DNA of 38,077 nt, from contig NZ_BAJV01000019.1 in NCBI RefSeq assembly GCF_000613885.1, positions 1-38,077 on the forward strand, read 5' to 3'. This DNA comes from Asaia prunellae JCM 25354. Its GTDB lineage: Bacteria > Pseudomonadota > Alphaproteobacteria > Acetobacterales > Acetobacteraceae. Positions 16,228 to 25,270 of this stretch are shown piece by piece. The stretch's first letter is position 1, and each line of letters starts with the position of its first letter. The notes under the pieces were generated by a model. That model had not been told where the DNA came from, made no database searches, and saw only the letters and a program-made list of their open reading frames with translations. The position numbers and the translations under genes were made by a program.

Positions 16228-18276
16228 TTGGCGAAACTGACAGATGCGGCAATTGCCGCTCTTGCCCAGACAGGCATAGGCCAGTCTTACGGCTACGGCG
16301 GCAGCTCAAAGCTGTCCAGAGAGCGTGAGCGCGTCTCTCGCTACTATGATGCCGAAAAACCCGGAATGCTCCACAAAGGAGATTCTGACTACCGCTCTAT
16401 GAATGTCTATGTAGGCATCGAGAGCATGAAGGCACAGCTTCTTGAGGTCTTCTCAGGTAACACTCGCCCGGTTGTCTTCAATACTGCACCGGGTGAGACA
16501 GACATGCAGGCCAAGTTCAGGACTGACTATGTCACCCGTGTGATCTTCTCACAGAACCCTGGATTCCAGGTGTTCCAGACGGTTATTGAGGACGCTCTGA
16601 AGGCCCGTAACGGGGTCTGCAAGGTTTATTGGGAGACAGCCTACGAGGACCAGTTCTATGAGCTGAGTGAGCCTTCCTATGAGCAGCTCATGGCGTTCCT
16701 CCTGAAGGACCCTACGAGTTCAGTTGAAGAGGTCGAAAAGGGGGACGAAGAAGGGGTCCTGAAACGTGTGCGCGTGAAGTGTAAACGTAACCGCTCACAG
16801 GTCCGGCTGCGGCCTATCCCGCCTGAAGAGTTTGGTATCTCCCAGATGGCAACGTCCATTGAGGAAGCCAACCTGGTGTTCCATCGCCAGACCATGACCC
16901 GCTCTGAGCTTATCAAGCACGGATATGCAAGGGAGGTGGTGGATGCGCTGCCAGACAGTGATGGGATGGAGGCACGGCTTAATCCTGAGGTAGTTCAACG
17001 CTTTGATCAGACAGGCGATGTTATAGGCCTCGCTGATCGAGATGGGGACACGCAGGAAGCCCAGCGTATCTACACTGTATATGAGTGCTACATGCACTTG
17101 GATATAGAGGGTGATGGGACAAGTCAGCTCTATAAGGTTGATTTATGCTGCAATAAGGTTCTCGATAAGGAGCCTGTCAACACCAAGCCCTTTATTGACT
17201 TCTGCGCCCTCCCTCGGTCCCACGCATTCTACGGGACCAATTATGGGCTTCTGCTGGTTCCTACCCAGAACGCCCAGACCTTCCTGACCCGTTCCATCAT
17301 CAACCACTCCCTCATCACGACCAACCCCCGAATGATGGTTGCTCAGGGCGGTGTAACGAACCCTCGTGAGCTGATGGAGAACAGGTTAGGGGGTATTGTA
17401 AACGTCCGCGACGTTATGTCCTCAGTTGCGCCCCTGCCGCAGGCTTCCCTGAACCCGTTCGTCTTCCAGACCATGTCCCAGCTTCAGCAGGGTGGCGAGG
17501 AAATCAGCGGCATCTCAAGCCTGTCACAGGGGTTGAATAAAGACGCCATCTCTACCCAGAACTCTCAGGGTATGGTGCAGGACCTGATTGCGGTCTCACA
17601 GATTCGGCAGAAGATTATTGCGCGGAACTTTGCAGAGGTATTTCTGCGTAAGCTCTACTCGATGGTCTACCGGCTGATCCTTGAGAATGAAGAGCCTCAG
17701 AAGCTCATCCAGGAGTCAAACGGGGTCTGGAAGCAGACGGACTTCACGCAGTGGCCTGAAGACACTGAGATGGAGATATCGCTCGCGCTTGGCTACGGTG
17801 AGCAGGCCAAAGAGGCTCAGAAGTGGCAAACGATCGACCAGTATCTGTCGAACCCGGCAAACGGCTACGGCCCCGCCTACACGCCTGACAAGAAGTTCTA
17901 TGTTGCCAGTCGTATTCTGGAGAACATGGGTATCAAGGACGCTACCAGCGTTATTCTTCCCCCTGATCAGATCCAGCCCCCACAGCCCGATCCGCTCCAA
18001 CAGGCCGAGCTGGCAGTTAAGCAGGCTGATGCCCAGGTCAAACTGGCAAATGCAGAGGCTGCAAAGCTCAATGCACAGCTGGCACGGGAAGAGGCTCAGC
18101 AGAAGTATGAGCAGGGTATGGCAAAGATCCACCTACAGACTGAGAAGGCTCACATGGAGCAGGCTCTCAAGCGCGATCAGCTGGATCACAAGATTGATAT
18201 TGATACCGCTGAACTTCTCATGTCGAGAGAGGCCCTTGAAATGGGGGCTGCCCAAGCAAGGATTGAACCCGGTTGA
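16228..18276 (+). CDS. Portal protein
   Basis: 682 aa, starting at TTG 16228 with CAGGAG just upstream. Position directly after the large terminase, length and sequence pattern (SRERERVSRYYDAEKPGM near the N-terminus, then FQVFQTVIEDALKARNGVCK) match podovirus portals of the large class. It forms the dodecameric head vertex that docks the terminase and the tail. Residues about 600-665 are a long Gln/Ala/Glu/Lys coiled coil, matching the portal barrel that projects into the head. Its stop overlaps the next TTG. Confidence 0.85.
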   Translation: MAKLTDAAIAALAQTGIGQSYGYGGSSKLSRERERVSRYYDAEKPGMLHKGDSDYRSMNVYVGIESMKAQLLEVFSGNTRPVVFNTAPGETDMQAKFRTDYVTRVIFSQNPGFQVFQTVIEDALKARNGVCKVYWETAYEDQFYELSEPSYEQLMAFLLKDPTSSVEEVEKGDEEGVLKRVRVKCKRNRSQVRLRPIPPEEFGISQMATSIEEANLVFHRQTMTRSELIKHGYAREVVDALPDSDGMEARLNPEVVQRFDQTGDVIGLADRDGDTQEAQRIYTVYECYMHLDIEGDGTSQLYKVDLCCNKVLDKEPVNTKPFIDFCALPRSHAFYGTNYGLLLVPTQNAQTFLTRSIINHSLITTNPRMMVAQGGVTNPRELMENRLGGIVNVRDVMSSVAPLPQASLNPFVFQTMSQLQQGGEEISGISSLSQGLNKDAISTQNSQGMVQDLIAVSQIRQKIIARNFAEVFLRKLYSMVYRLILENEEPQKLIQESNGVWKQTDFTQWPEDTEMEISLALGYGEQAKEAQKWQTIDQYLSNPANGYGPAYTPDKKFYVASRILENMGIKDATSVILPPDQIQPPQPDPLQQAELAVKQADAQVKLANAEAAKLNAQLAREEAQQKYEQGMAKIHLQTEKAHMEQALKRDQLDHKIDIDTAELLMSREALEMGAAQARIEPG

Positions 18277-18557
18277 TACCCCATAACGAGGACCAGGCTG
18301 CGCTCCTGATTGAGCGCGGCGAGGCTGCCAAGCGCCTGCTTGAGGACCCGACTTTCTGTTCAGTCGTGGATGATCTCACCAATTACAACCTATCCGCCCT
18401 CTGTGCTTCACAGCCAGGGGACGCAGGCCGGGAGGCCAGGGAGTACCACCATCTTCTTCAGTATGCACTGACTGAAATCTGTCGTGAGTTACAGATGCGC
18501 CAGTCAGCCGGGGAGCAGATGCAGGAAGCCCTAGACAACCATGAGGACACATATTGA
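18273..18557 (+). CDS. Small late protein (94 aa), hypothetical
   Basis: TTG at 18273 overlaps the portal stop (TTGA). Acidic, helical, begins MIPHNEDQAALLIERGEAAK; the central LTEICRELQMRQSAGEQMQE looks coiled. Small genes at this place between portal and scaffold are common in podophages and mostly unassigned. Stop overlaps the next gene as TTGA. Confidence 0.65.
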   Translation: MIPHNEDQAALLIERGEAAKRLLEDPTFCSVVDDLTNYNLSALCASQPGDAGREAREYHHLLQYALTEICRELQMRQSAGEQMQEALDNHEDTY

Positions 18558-19510
18558 TCCTGTTTAACAGAGGCCCGTTTATGGCCCCTGAAGGTGCCCC
18601 TGAGGGCGCCCCTGAGTTTGATGCTACTGAAGCCTTCGCAGCACGGTTCACTCCCTCTGAAGCCTCTGAGGGTGCTGCCGAAGACCCTCACAAGAAGCTC
18701 CCAGAACCGAAGGCTGAGGAAGAAGCTACGGTATCTGCTGAGGAGGCGCCTGCCCCTGAAGACGATGACCCTGATGTCGAGCTTCCATTTGGTGAGGAGT
18801 CCAGAACCTTCAAGCTGAAGGCTCTGCGGAGTATCATTGAGGAACACGGCCAGTTCTCAGGGCGATTTGAAGAGGCTGCGAAGGCTTCCGAAGCCGCCAC
18901 AGCACAGAGAGCCCGCCTTGAAGCGGCTTACTCCGAGATGTGGCGCCGCGCTGAGGAGCGTTATGCGCCCTACAAGGATATCGACTGGCTCGCTATCAGC
19001 CGGGACCCGAGTATCGACACGGAGACGTTCCGTCAAATTCGAGCCGATGCTGAGGCTGCCCACGCTGATCTCGCATTCCTGCACAGCGAGGTAAATGGGC
19101 GCCTTGAGGAAACTCGGAAGGCTGCTGAAACGGCCCGAGAAGAGGCCGCTAAAGCGTGTGTGGAGGTTCTTAAAGATCCCGTTAAGGGCATCAAGGACTT
19201 TCCTGCGGTCTACCCCAAGCTTATCGAGTTTGGGCGTAAAAGTGGTGTAGAAGGCGTTGAAAACATTGTGGACCCTGCTGTCCTCCGTCTTCTGCATAAA
19301 GCCTACCTGTATGACACTGGAAGCAAGACTGTAGATGCTCAGATCCAGAAAGTCGTCAACAAGCCTAGCCGGGTGATCAAACCGGGCTCAGCCCGCGCAA
19401 GTGCGGACACAGCCGAGAAGGCTGAGCTGAACAAGGCTATCAGCAACCTACGCTCCCACCCCTCTGACGTAGACGCCATTACAGCAGCGTTCTCGGCTAA
19501 ATTTCACTAA
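18554..19510 (+). CDS. Capsid scaffolding protein
   Basis: 318 aa from TTG 18554 (GAGGA at 6-base spacing); an ATG at 18581 with GAGGC upstream would remove nine residues. The first 100 residues are Glu/Pro/Ala-rich and acidic, about 100-200 are helical with heptad character (EEAAKASEAATAQRARLEAA), and the C-terminus is short, basic and helical, the usual scaffold layout. It lies just before the major capsid gene. It would direct prohead assembly and be released before or during packaging. Confidence 0.8.
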   Translation: MILFNRGPFMAPEGAPEGAPEFDATEAFAARFTPSEASEGAAEDPHKKLPEPKAEEEATVSAEEAPAPEDDDPDVELPFGEESRTFKLKALRSIIEEHGQFSGRFEEAAKASEAATAQRARLEAAYSEMWRRAEERYAPYKDIDWLAISRDPSIDTETFRQIRADAEAAHADLAFLHSEVNGRLEETRKAAETAREEAAKACVEVLKDPVKGIKDFPAVYPKLIEFGRKSGVEGVENIVDPAVLRLLHKAYLYDTGSKTVDAQIQKVVNKPSRVIKPGSARASADTAEKAELNKAISNLRSHPSDVDAITAAFSAKFH

Positions 19511-19519
19511 GGAACCTAT

Positions 19520-20443
19520 TTGACCACCATTTCCTCCTACGATGTTGTAGGTACCAAAGAAGACGTTTCGGACATTATCTCCAATATTGCTCCGACCAGT
19601 ACGCCGTTTCAGTCGATGATCGGCAGTGATAAGTGCGGCCAGCGCCTCTTCGACTGGCAGGAAGACTCCCTGATGAATGTAGGGGAGAATGCTCAGACTG
19701 AGGGTGCAACAGCTCCTGACGCGCAGTCCAAACCTACTGTGATGCGGGAGAACACCACTCAGATCTTTACCAAGACGGCTAGTGTGACGGGGTCCATGCA
19801 GAAGACCCAGACGTATGGGCGCAGGGATGAGATGGCGTATCAGCTGGGCCTACGTTCCAAGGAGCTGAAGCGCGACCGCGAGTGGGCCTTCATCGGCACC
19901 GGACAGGGTAAAGAGGCTGGTGCAGCAGGTACGGCGCGGAAGATGGCCGGCTATCAGGCGATGATTGATCCCAGCATGATTTATACGGCTGGGGCGGGTA
20001 TGAACGCTTCGGAAACGCCTGCCGCTTCCCCGCTCACTGAGCAGATGGTCCTGACAACGCAGCAGGCCTGCTATGATAACGGTGCTGATCCGACCACGAT
20101 CATCGTCCGCCCCAGCGATGCCGCCACTATTGCTGATTTCTCTGCTTCCAACCGTACCGTCATGGTTCAGAATCAGGACACAACCCTGAATCACAACATC
20201 TCAATCTATAAGTCCCCCTTCGGGACCCTTAAGGTTGTGATGGACCGCTTTGTTCGGGGCACCAATGCCTCTGGCTCAAAGGACACCACGGCGGATGCTC
20301 TGCTGTTTGACCCGGCAATGTGGAAGCTTGTCACCTTCCGTGACTGGTTCACGCAGGATCTGGCGATCACAGGTGACACCAAGAACAAGCAGATCCTGGG
20401 CGAGTTCTCTCTGAAGCATATGAACTTCAAAGGCTCAGCCTGA
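19520..20443 (+). CDS. Major capsid protein, SU10-like
   Basis: 307 aa, TTG start with AAGGAA at good spacing. The sequence (ISNIAPTSTPFQSMIGSDKC, DREWAFIGTG, PTTIIVRPSDAATIADFSAS, LLFDPAMWKLVTFRDWFTQD) matches the pattern of the SU10/DUF5309 major capsid family with an HK97-type fold. It forms the icosahedral shell. Not related to the T7 capsid, although the replication genes are T7-like, so the genome is a mosaic. Followed by a hairpin (20469-20492) that might attenuate downstream transcription. Confidence 0.85.
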   Translation: MTTISSYDVVGTKEDVSDIISNIAPTSTPFQSMIGSDKCGQRLFDWQEDSLMNVGENAQTEGATAPDAQSKPTVMRENTTQIFTKTASVTGSMQKTQTYGRRDEMAYQLGLRSKELKRDREWAFIGTGQGKEAGAAGTARKMAGYQAMIDPSMIYTAGAGMNASETPAASPLTEQMVLTTQQACYDNGADPTTIIVRPSDAATIADFSASNRTVMVQNQDTTLNHNISIYKSPFGTLKVVMDRFVRGTNASGSKDTTADALLFDPAMWKLVTFRDWFTQDLAITGDTKNKQILGEFSLKHMNFKGSA

Positions 20444-20468
20444 TCACGAACCTGGACTAAGCCACTCT

Positions 20469-20492
20469 GAGGGGCCTCTAACGGGGCTCCTC
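20469..20492 (+). terminator. Weak hairpin after the capsid gene
   Basis: Eight-pair stem (20469-20476 with 20485-20492, one G-T), eight-base loop, no T run. It might act as a partial terminator or RNA stabiliser that keeps capsid mRNA abundant; the late operon clearly continues beyond it. Confidence 0.35.
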
Positions 20493-20523
20493 GGTTCCCC
20501 TTCACATTCTTCAAAGCAGGCCC

Positions 20524-20820
20524 TTGAACGCTTTCAACACCGTCCAGACCAACTTGATAGGTCAGGATGACGGATCGCTCGTGATCCTACGCAAACAAGA
20601 ACTTTCGGACGACTTTCTCGCAGCCCTGCGGGATGAGCGCCTAGCCTCGAAAAATGTGAGGGAGCGCGAATACATGAAGGTCGCCTCTATCCCTGCAGCT
20701 GTGTTCGATCTGTGGTGCGCTCAGGGTTATGACCCTTGGAACATGGAGGCTCGTGAGATTGTTGCACTACTTCGTAGAGACAATCTTGAAGCATTCCTGG
20801 CCACTTCCAAGGAGATATGA
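20524..20820 (+). CDS. Conserved-type phage protein downstream of capsid (98 aa)
   Basis: Begins MNAFNTVQTNLIGQDDGSLV from a TTG; AGG lies 3 bases upstream. Mixed alpha/beta and soluble, with the motif FDLWCAQGYDPWNMEAREIV. Small proteins of this form follow SU10-type capsid genes in related podophages; the role is unknown. Stop overlaps the next ATG. Confidence 0.65.
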   Translation: MNAFNTVQTNLIGQDDGSLVILRKQELSDDFLAALRDERLASKNVREREYMKVASIPAAVFDLWCAQGYDPWNMEAREIVALLRRDNLEAFLATSKEI

Positions 20821-21095
20821 TGTCATACTCCCCCATCACAATCTATAAATCCACAAACCTGACGTTGTCTTCAGGCAGTGCCTCAGCTCAGCCAGTCTCT
20901 ACGGCAAGCCGTGCAATCAGAGTTGTTGGCACGGTAGACGCTTGGATCAGCCTCAACGGCCCAGCCGCAGTAGGGCAGGGGCTCTTCCTCCCGACAGGCC
21001 ATGTTGAGTACCTGAACGCTGCCCCCGGAACAGTCCTTGCAGCAGTTCCTGATAACGGAGCTGTAGGAACCATCAACATTTCGGAGATTGGCTGA
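20817..21095 (+). CDS. Small beta-rich protein, possible head decoration or fibre protein
   Basis: 92 aa, ATG at 20817 overlapping the upstream stop. Ser/Thr/Val/Gly-rich and predicted beta (RAIRVVGTVDAWISLNGPAA; FLPTGHVEYLNAAPG). No cysteine and no signal peptide. Position between capsid and adaptor genes fits a head-surface protein, but this is inference only. Confidence 0.55.
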   Translation: MMSYSPITIYKSTNLTLSSGSASAQPVSTASRAIRVVGTVDAWISLNGPAAVGQGLFLPTGHVEYLNAAPGTVLAAVPDNGAVGTINISEIG

Positions 21096-21097
21096 CC

Positions 21098-21679
21098 ATG
21101 TGGCGCCTTTTAAGTGCCCTAGCTGCACTCTTTTTTATCTCTCCCTTTGCCTCGGCACAGACGTTAGTCACTCCAGTCGGTCAAGACAGAGTGCCAGCAG
21201 TCACATCTTACAAGGCTTCGTCAGGTGTCTGGCATAAGGTCCAGCCTGTATCCCTGGTGTGTGCTGGAGGGCTGCTTTGTGACTACCTTACTCAAGATCA
21301 GCTCGATAGCAGGCTGGGCAGTTACACGACTGTTGATGCGCTCACTTATGCAATGGACTCGCTTCATCAGCAGGCGTCCGCAACGTACCTTCCCAAAACA
21401 GGCGGCACGGTTCAGACGCTGGCTGTTACAACCAGCTTCTCTCCACCCTCGATAGCGTTTGATGATCTGCCCCGTCCATGCACTCCCCCTCTGATCGCCT
21501 ATGTTCCGGATGGTCAGAAGTTCTGGACGGCTATGACTGCTGATCACAATGCAGGCTCGTCCTACATTTACAAGGATACAAATCCCACGAATGCAAGCAC
21601 TTATGTAGGGTGCTTGCTCGTAAACGGGACGCCTAGCTGGGTACCTCTCCTCATCAACTCTCAAGCCGGAAAGTGGTGA
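21098..21679 (+). CDS. Exported or virion protein with signal peptide (193 aa)
   Basis: The N-terminus MWRLLSALAALFFISPFASA is a textbook Sec signal with a probable cut after ASA (residue 20). The rest is polar with four later cysteines (LVCAGGLLCDYL, RPCTPPL, VGCLLVN) that could form disulfides in the periplasm. The middle (TYLPKTGGTVQTLAVTTSFS) resembles segments of tail or fibre proteins. A Sec signal is unusual in a late structural operon. It may be a secreted virion-associated or envelope protein; the function is unknown. Confidence 0.65.
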   Translation: MWRLLSALAALFFISPFASAQTLVTPVGQDRVPAVTSYKASSGVWHKVQPVSLVCAGGLLCDYLTQDQLDSRLGSYTTVDALTYAMDSLHQQASATYLPKTGGTVQTLAVTTSFSPPSIAFDDLPRPCTPPLIAYVPDGQKFWTAMTADHNAGSSYIYKDTNPTNASTYVGCLLVNGTPSWVPLLINSQAGKW

Positions 21680-22299
21680 TGAGTACCCTTCAGGACATAC
21701 TCTCCGACTTCAACGGCGAACTTAACAGGGATGACTGCCCTCAGGAGCGCGCTATCGCTTTCGTCAACAGGGCCGTTATGCGCGTTCAGAGGACCCTCAG
21801 GGTCCCCTCAATGGAACGCTCACGTCTTATTTTAGCTCAGGGGGAGATGACCTATGTGACGGTCCCTGATGACCTTCTGGAGATGATTGATGTGTTTTCC
21901 AGTACCACCTGTCAGGACCGCAGTAGACCCCTGGACCGAAAGGCCTTCCGGCAGATTGTAGAGCTTCCTAAGTTAGGCGCTCCAAGTGCTTATGCAAGGG
22001 TAGGAAGTACGCTGCACTTTCGGGGGGCAATACCCAACGGCGGGTCGGTGCTTCTGCACTACTATGGCTCAGTGGACCGTCTCCAGGACCTTTCCGACAC
22101 CAATGCCTTCAGCTTATCCTGTCCTGATCTTCTTACTTACGGTGCGCTGAAGTACGCGGGGCTGTGGTGTGATCACCCTTCAACCCAGACATGGGAAGAC
22201 ACCTTTGTCGGGATCTTAGGGGATGTGCAAGGGCAGACGATCGCTATGGAAAATAGTGGTGGCCCCTCTGCCATCCAACCTTTATATCCTCTGGATTAG
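21679..22299 (+). CDS. Head-tail adaptor protein, SU10 adaptor-like
   Basis: 206 aa. The ATG at 21679 overlaps the upstream stop (TGATG); the two preceding GTG codons are less likely. Helical N-terminus (AIAFVNRAVMRVQRTLRVPS) followed by a beta region (VPDDLLEMIDVF, AYARVGSTLHFRGAIPNGGS, VLLHYYGSVDRL). This matches the adaptor that sits under the portal and joins head to tail in SU10-like and related podophages. Location a few genes after the capsid agrees. Confidence 0.7.
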   Translation: MSTLQDILSDFNGELNRDDCPQERAIAFVNRAVMRVQRTLRVPSMERSRLILAQGEMTYVTVPDDLLEMIDVFSSTTCQDRSRPLDRKAFRQIVELPKLGAPSAYARVGSTLHFRGAIPNGGSVLLHYYGSVDRLQDLSDTNAFSLSCPDLLTYGALKYAGLWCDHPSTQTWEDTFVGILGDVQGQTIAMENSGGPSAIQPLYPLD

Positions 22300-22305
22300 A
22301 GTCCT

Positions 22306-22593
22306 ATGACCACACCTTCCTTGAAGACCCCTGCAAAGTGCTGTGGGTCCTTTTTTTACGATAATACCCTGTCGATTGCAGCTGCATTGGACATACAGAA
22401 CGCCTTACAGGCTGCTCTCCCCCTTGCTCAGGATGCTAACGAGGCAGCCCAGAAGGCCCTCTCAGATGCCCAGCAGGCTTTGATCAACGCAAATTATTTC
22501 CTGACGGGGGATCTACGGGGCCTCCCGACTTCCGATGAAGGTCTTCCCTCAGGGACTCTATGGAATAACGGGGGGACTATTGCTGTTGTATAG
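22306..22593 (+). CDS. Small tail-associated protein (95 aa)
   Basis: The central part is an Ala/Gln coiled coil (LAQDANEAAQKALSDAQQAL). The C-terminus GLPSGTLWNNGGTIAVV resembles the SGxLWNNGGxxxV ending that recurs on phage tail and fibre-linked proteins. It overlaps the start of the tailspike by 14 bases, so the two may assemble together, for instance as a tailspike adaptor. Confidence 0.55.
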   Translation: MTTPSLKTPAKCCGSFFYDNTLSIAAALDIQNALQAALPLAQDANEAAQKALSDAQQALINANYFLTGDLRGLPTSDEGLPSGTLWNNGGTIAVV

Positions 22594-24149
22594 AGGTCTC
22601 TGTGGCGGGACTCTCCTGTGGCTCCTTGCCTCTTCAAGTGCGTATGCTCTTCCGGCTCCGACCTTTGACAAGCTGACTATCAAACAGGGCCTGACTTCAG
22701 GTGGCCTCCTGCAACCCCCCTTTGTTTCTATCTTGGCAAAGGGCGCAAAGTGTGACGGCACAACCGACGACACAGTGGCCATCAATGCCGTTCTTTCAGC
22801 ATACAACAACGTTGCGATCCCGCAGGGCATCAGCAAGTGCCTGGTTTCCTCGCCCATTAACATCACCAGAAACGGCACTACGCTCGTAGGTGCGGGGCAA
22901 ACGTCTGTAACGTTCGTCTCCAACTCGGCTACAGCCCCTGTGATTTCTGTGGCTGCTGGGCTGTCCAACTACACCCTGTCTGGCTTTTCGGTAGATCGGT
23001 CTGTCGCTCCAACCTCTGATACGGCGCGGGGTATTGATACGTCAGGCGGGGGAGGTGGATTTGCTACCTGCGGGACATCTATGCCACCAATCAATGGACC
23101 GGATTTTATCTGGGCGGGATGGCTTATGGCGTTGCATCAAACCTGACGGCACAGAACAATTATGGCGACGGGTTCTATCTGAGCAACAACGCAACATACA
23201 CGACAGCACAATGGAACCTGACCAACACCATTAGCCAGACGAACGATGGCTATGGCTACAGTGTCGTATCCAACACGAAAAACCCCATGATATTACTTCC
23301 GTGGTGGGACACGCAGGCTTTCGCCAATGGCCTTGGTGGAGCGCGGTTTGTTGGGACACCTGAAGGGTATATTTCCAACATCAACATCGAGGGCGGCATA
23401 TTCTCTACAGACGGGAATAACGAGCTGTTCTTCAACACCTACAGCGGTCATATTACCGTTTCTGGCGGAACGTTCATTGAAGCCGCCGGTACGGCTGCAA
23501 CGGGTCGGAGCTTCAGGCTGCCAAAGTCCAATATAGGCCGCGGAATATACGTCACAGGTAATGTTGCGGATATTCAGATCGGAGACGTGATTGTCTTTGA
23601 TAATTCGCAGGAAGGCTATGTTGGAAGCGCGTTCAGAACGCAGATCGTAGGGGCTGAATTCCTTCAGAACGGGGCTAACGGTGCCGCAGGTACGTGTTCT
23701 ATCAACCTGATAAACACAAACCAGGCCTCTACAGCACTTATTACGGGGACCCGTTCAGGGGCGTTGAATTCCAACCTCAGCACAACAGCCGGTATTTGTG
23801 CGGTCAACGGGGCAGGTGTGACCATTACAGGCAACGATCTCGCGTATAACTCTCAAGTAGGGGTGTATTTCAGCGGAGACAAAACGGGGGCGCACGTAGA
23901 GGCAATGCCGGTTATCTCACGGTCAGCCGTGGCGAGGTGACTCTACCAGCCGGAGAGGTGTCCGTAACGGTTCCTCACGGGCTCCCTGGAGTTCCTTATT
24001 GGGTCTCCATATCTCCCACGAAAGCCCCTGGAACGGCGGCAGGCTGGTACGCAGATACCAAGACCAGCACCGGATTTACTGTACATGTGCAGAGTTCACA
24101 GCCTTACCCTGTGACTTTCGCATGGGAAGCACGAATGTATCCCAATTGA
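22580..24149 (+). CDS. Tailspike with pectate-lyase-like beta-helix and N-terminal signal peptide; two apparent indels
   Basis: Reading starts at a TTG at 22580 (or 22586) with MLLYRGLCGGTLLWLLASSS followed by AYA, which resembles a Sec signal. Then comes GAKCDGTTDDTVAINAVLSA, the start of the pectate_lyase_3 beta-helix fold found in polysaccharide-degrading tailspikes. The frame breaks in two G5 runs, 23048-23052 and 23886-23890. Adding one G at each gives a continuous beta-helix (DIYATNQWTGFYLGGMAYG... to GYLTVSRGEVTLPAGEVSV) of about 523 aa ending at 24149. Likely receptor recognition or capsule or LPS degradation. Catalytic residues could not be assigned. Confidence 0.7.
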
Positions 24150-24178
24150 TTTATACCCTCAGGGTAGGAGCCTGATTA

Positions 24179-24433
24179 ATGCTCTCTCCCGAAGAACGTA
24201 CCGATATTCCCAATACCCTCCTACTCCTTGTCGGGCGCATTGAAGGTAAACTCGATATGCTCCTGACACGGGATAAAGAGCAGGACAGAAAACTCAAGGA
24301 CCTTGAGGAGCGTATCTCTACAATAGAGAATGACCGCGCCAAAGTCCTCGGTATCTGGGCCGCTGTATCCCTTGGTATTGGAGGGGTGGGATGGATCGGA
24401 GAAACTCTTTTCAACCATTTCTGGACTAAGTAA
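24179..24433 (+). CDS. Coiled-coil membrane protein of the lysis cassette, XhlA-like
   Basis: 84 aa. ATG with AGGAG at 9-base spacing. Residues 15-50 form a charged coiled coil (KEQDRKLKDLEERISTIEND) and a C-terminal membrane helix follows (VLGIWAAVSLGIGGVGWIG). This layout matches XhlA-type holin-associated proteins. It directly precedes a holin-like gene and the lysozyme, coupled by TAATG, so it probably helps membrane permeabilisation. A spanin role is less likely. Confidence 0.6.
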   Translation: MLSPEERTDIPNTLLLLVGRIEGKLDMLLTRDKEQDRKLKDLEERISTIENDRAKVLGIWAAVSLGIGGVGWIGETLFNHFWTK

Positions 24434-24609
24434 TGAAAATCACGAAACTAGAAGGAGCCGCTATTGCTGGAGGCATCGCTACTGTTGCTGCGGCTGCTGA
24501 ATCGGCTATTACCTCTGGCAGTTCCGACGCTATCCGCGCTGTCATCCTGGCTGCGGTCACTGCGATCATAAAGATCATTGCGGCCTTCAAGACCCCTAAG
24601 GCCACCTGA
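24433..24609 (+). CDS. Putative holin (58 aa)
   Basis: ATG at 24433 overlaps the upstream stop and its own stop overlaps the lysozyme ATG (TGATG). Short, with two hydrophobic segments (GAAIAGGIATVAAAAESAI and IRAVILAAVTAIIKIIAAF) and a basic C-terminus (FKTPKAT). Size, two membrane segments and position before the endolysin fit a small holin that triggers lysis. No family match was recognised. Confidence 0.65.
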   Translation: MKITKLEGAAIAGGIATVAAAAESAITSGSSDAIRAVILAAVTAIIKIIAAFKTPKAT

Positions 24610-25057
24610 TGGGTTTCCCTGAAGAGGCGGTCGCTCTGGTAGCCTCATTCGAGGGTTTCAGATCACGCCCCTATCGGGACCAAGGCGGCGTCTGGACAAT
24701 CGGCTATGGGTCTACCTACCTGCTCAACGGTAAGCCGGTCACAGCCGCAACGCCAACCATGTCTGAGCCTATGGCAGCGGCCTTGCTGAGGAACGTTCTG
24801 GTGTCCTTCTGGGACACTATCGAGCGCCTTGTGAAAGTGCCTCTGACGGACCGCCAAGGAGCCGCTGTACTGAGCTTGGTCTACAACATCGGAGAGTCTG
24901 CGTTCAGCCGCTCAACGTTGCTGAAAAGGCTCAATGCAGGGGACTTCAAAGGAGCCGCTAACGAGTTCCCGAAATGGAACCTAATCAAAGGCGAGGTGAG
25001 CCGGGGGCTATCCCTGAGACGCGCCAAGAACGTAATCTGTTCCTGTCCACAGGTTAA
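24609..25057 (+). CDS. Endolysin, GH24 lysozyme (C-terminus shifted by an apparent missing G near 25028)
   Basis: Phage-type muramidase. The catalytic triad has correct spacing: E15 (FEGFRSRPY), D24 (RDQGG), T30 (WTIGYGST). As sequenced the frame reads RRAKNVICSCPQVK to 25061; with one G added near 25028 it becomes RRAKERNLFLSTG ending at 25057, the usual end of this family. About 149 aa. No signal peptide, so it needs the holin at 24433 to reach the wall. Last gene of the late operon, just before the bidirectional terminator. Confidence 0.85.
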
Positions 25058-25115
25058 GTAAAAACAGTTCCCCAAAGGGACCCGAAAAGGGCCTCTAAGG
25101 GGAACTGATTTTACT
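25058..25115. terminator. Bidirectional terminator between late and early operons
   Basis: Perfect nine-pair outer stem (25065-25073 with 25099-25107) over an imperfect inner stem. T-rich on the plus side (GATTTTACTT from 25107) and TTTTT on the minus side (25064-25060). It sits exactly between the convergent lysozyme and the last early gene. Confidence 0.85.
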
Positions 25116-25270
25116 TACTCGTCGTCCTCATCATAGAACCCCGCTTCACGCAGACTCTCTGAGTACCACTCCCAATTATCAACTCCGCCTGCATGGAGAG
25201 CATCTAGCTCGCGCTCTGCATCCAGCAGTTCGCTGTGCCTTTCGACAGTGATCGTGACGGTTTCGCTCAC
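25115..25270 (-). CDS. Small acidic phage protein (51 aa)
   Basis: GTG at 25270 overlaps the upstream stop (GTGA). Sequence MSETVTITVERHSELLDAER followed by LHAGGVDNWEWYSESLREAG fits a widespread class of tiny phage proteins built as VTIT..RYxELL...AGVDNWEGY, whose function is unknown. Ends in FYDEDDE. Last gene of the early operon, immediately before the terminator. Confidence 0.7.
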   Translation of the reverse strand: MSETVTITVERHSELLDAERELDALHAGGVDNWEWYSESLREAGFYDEDDE

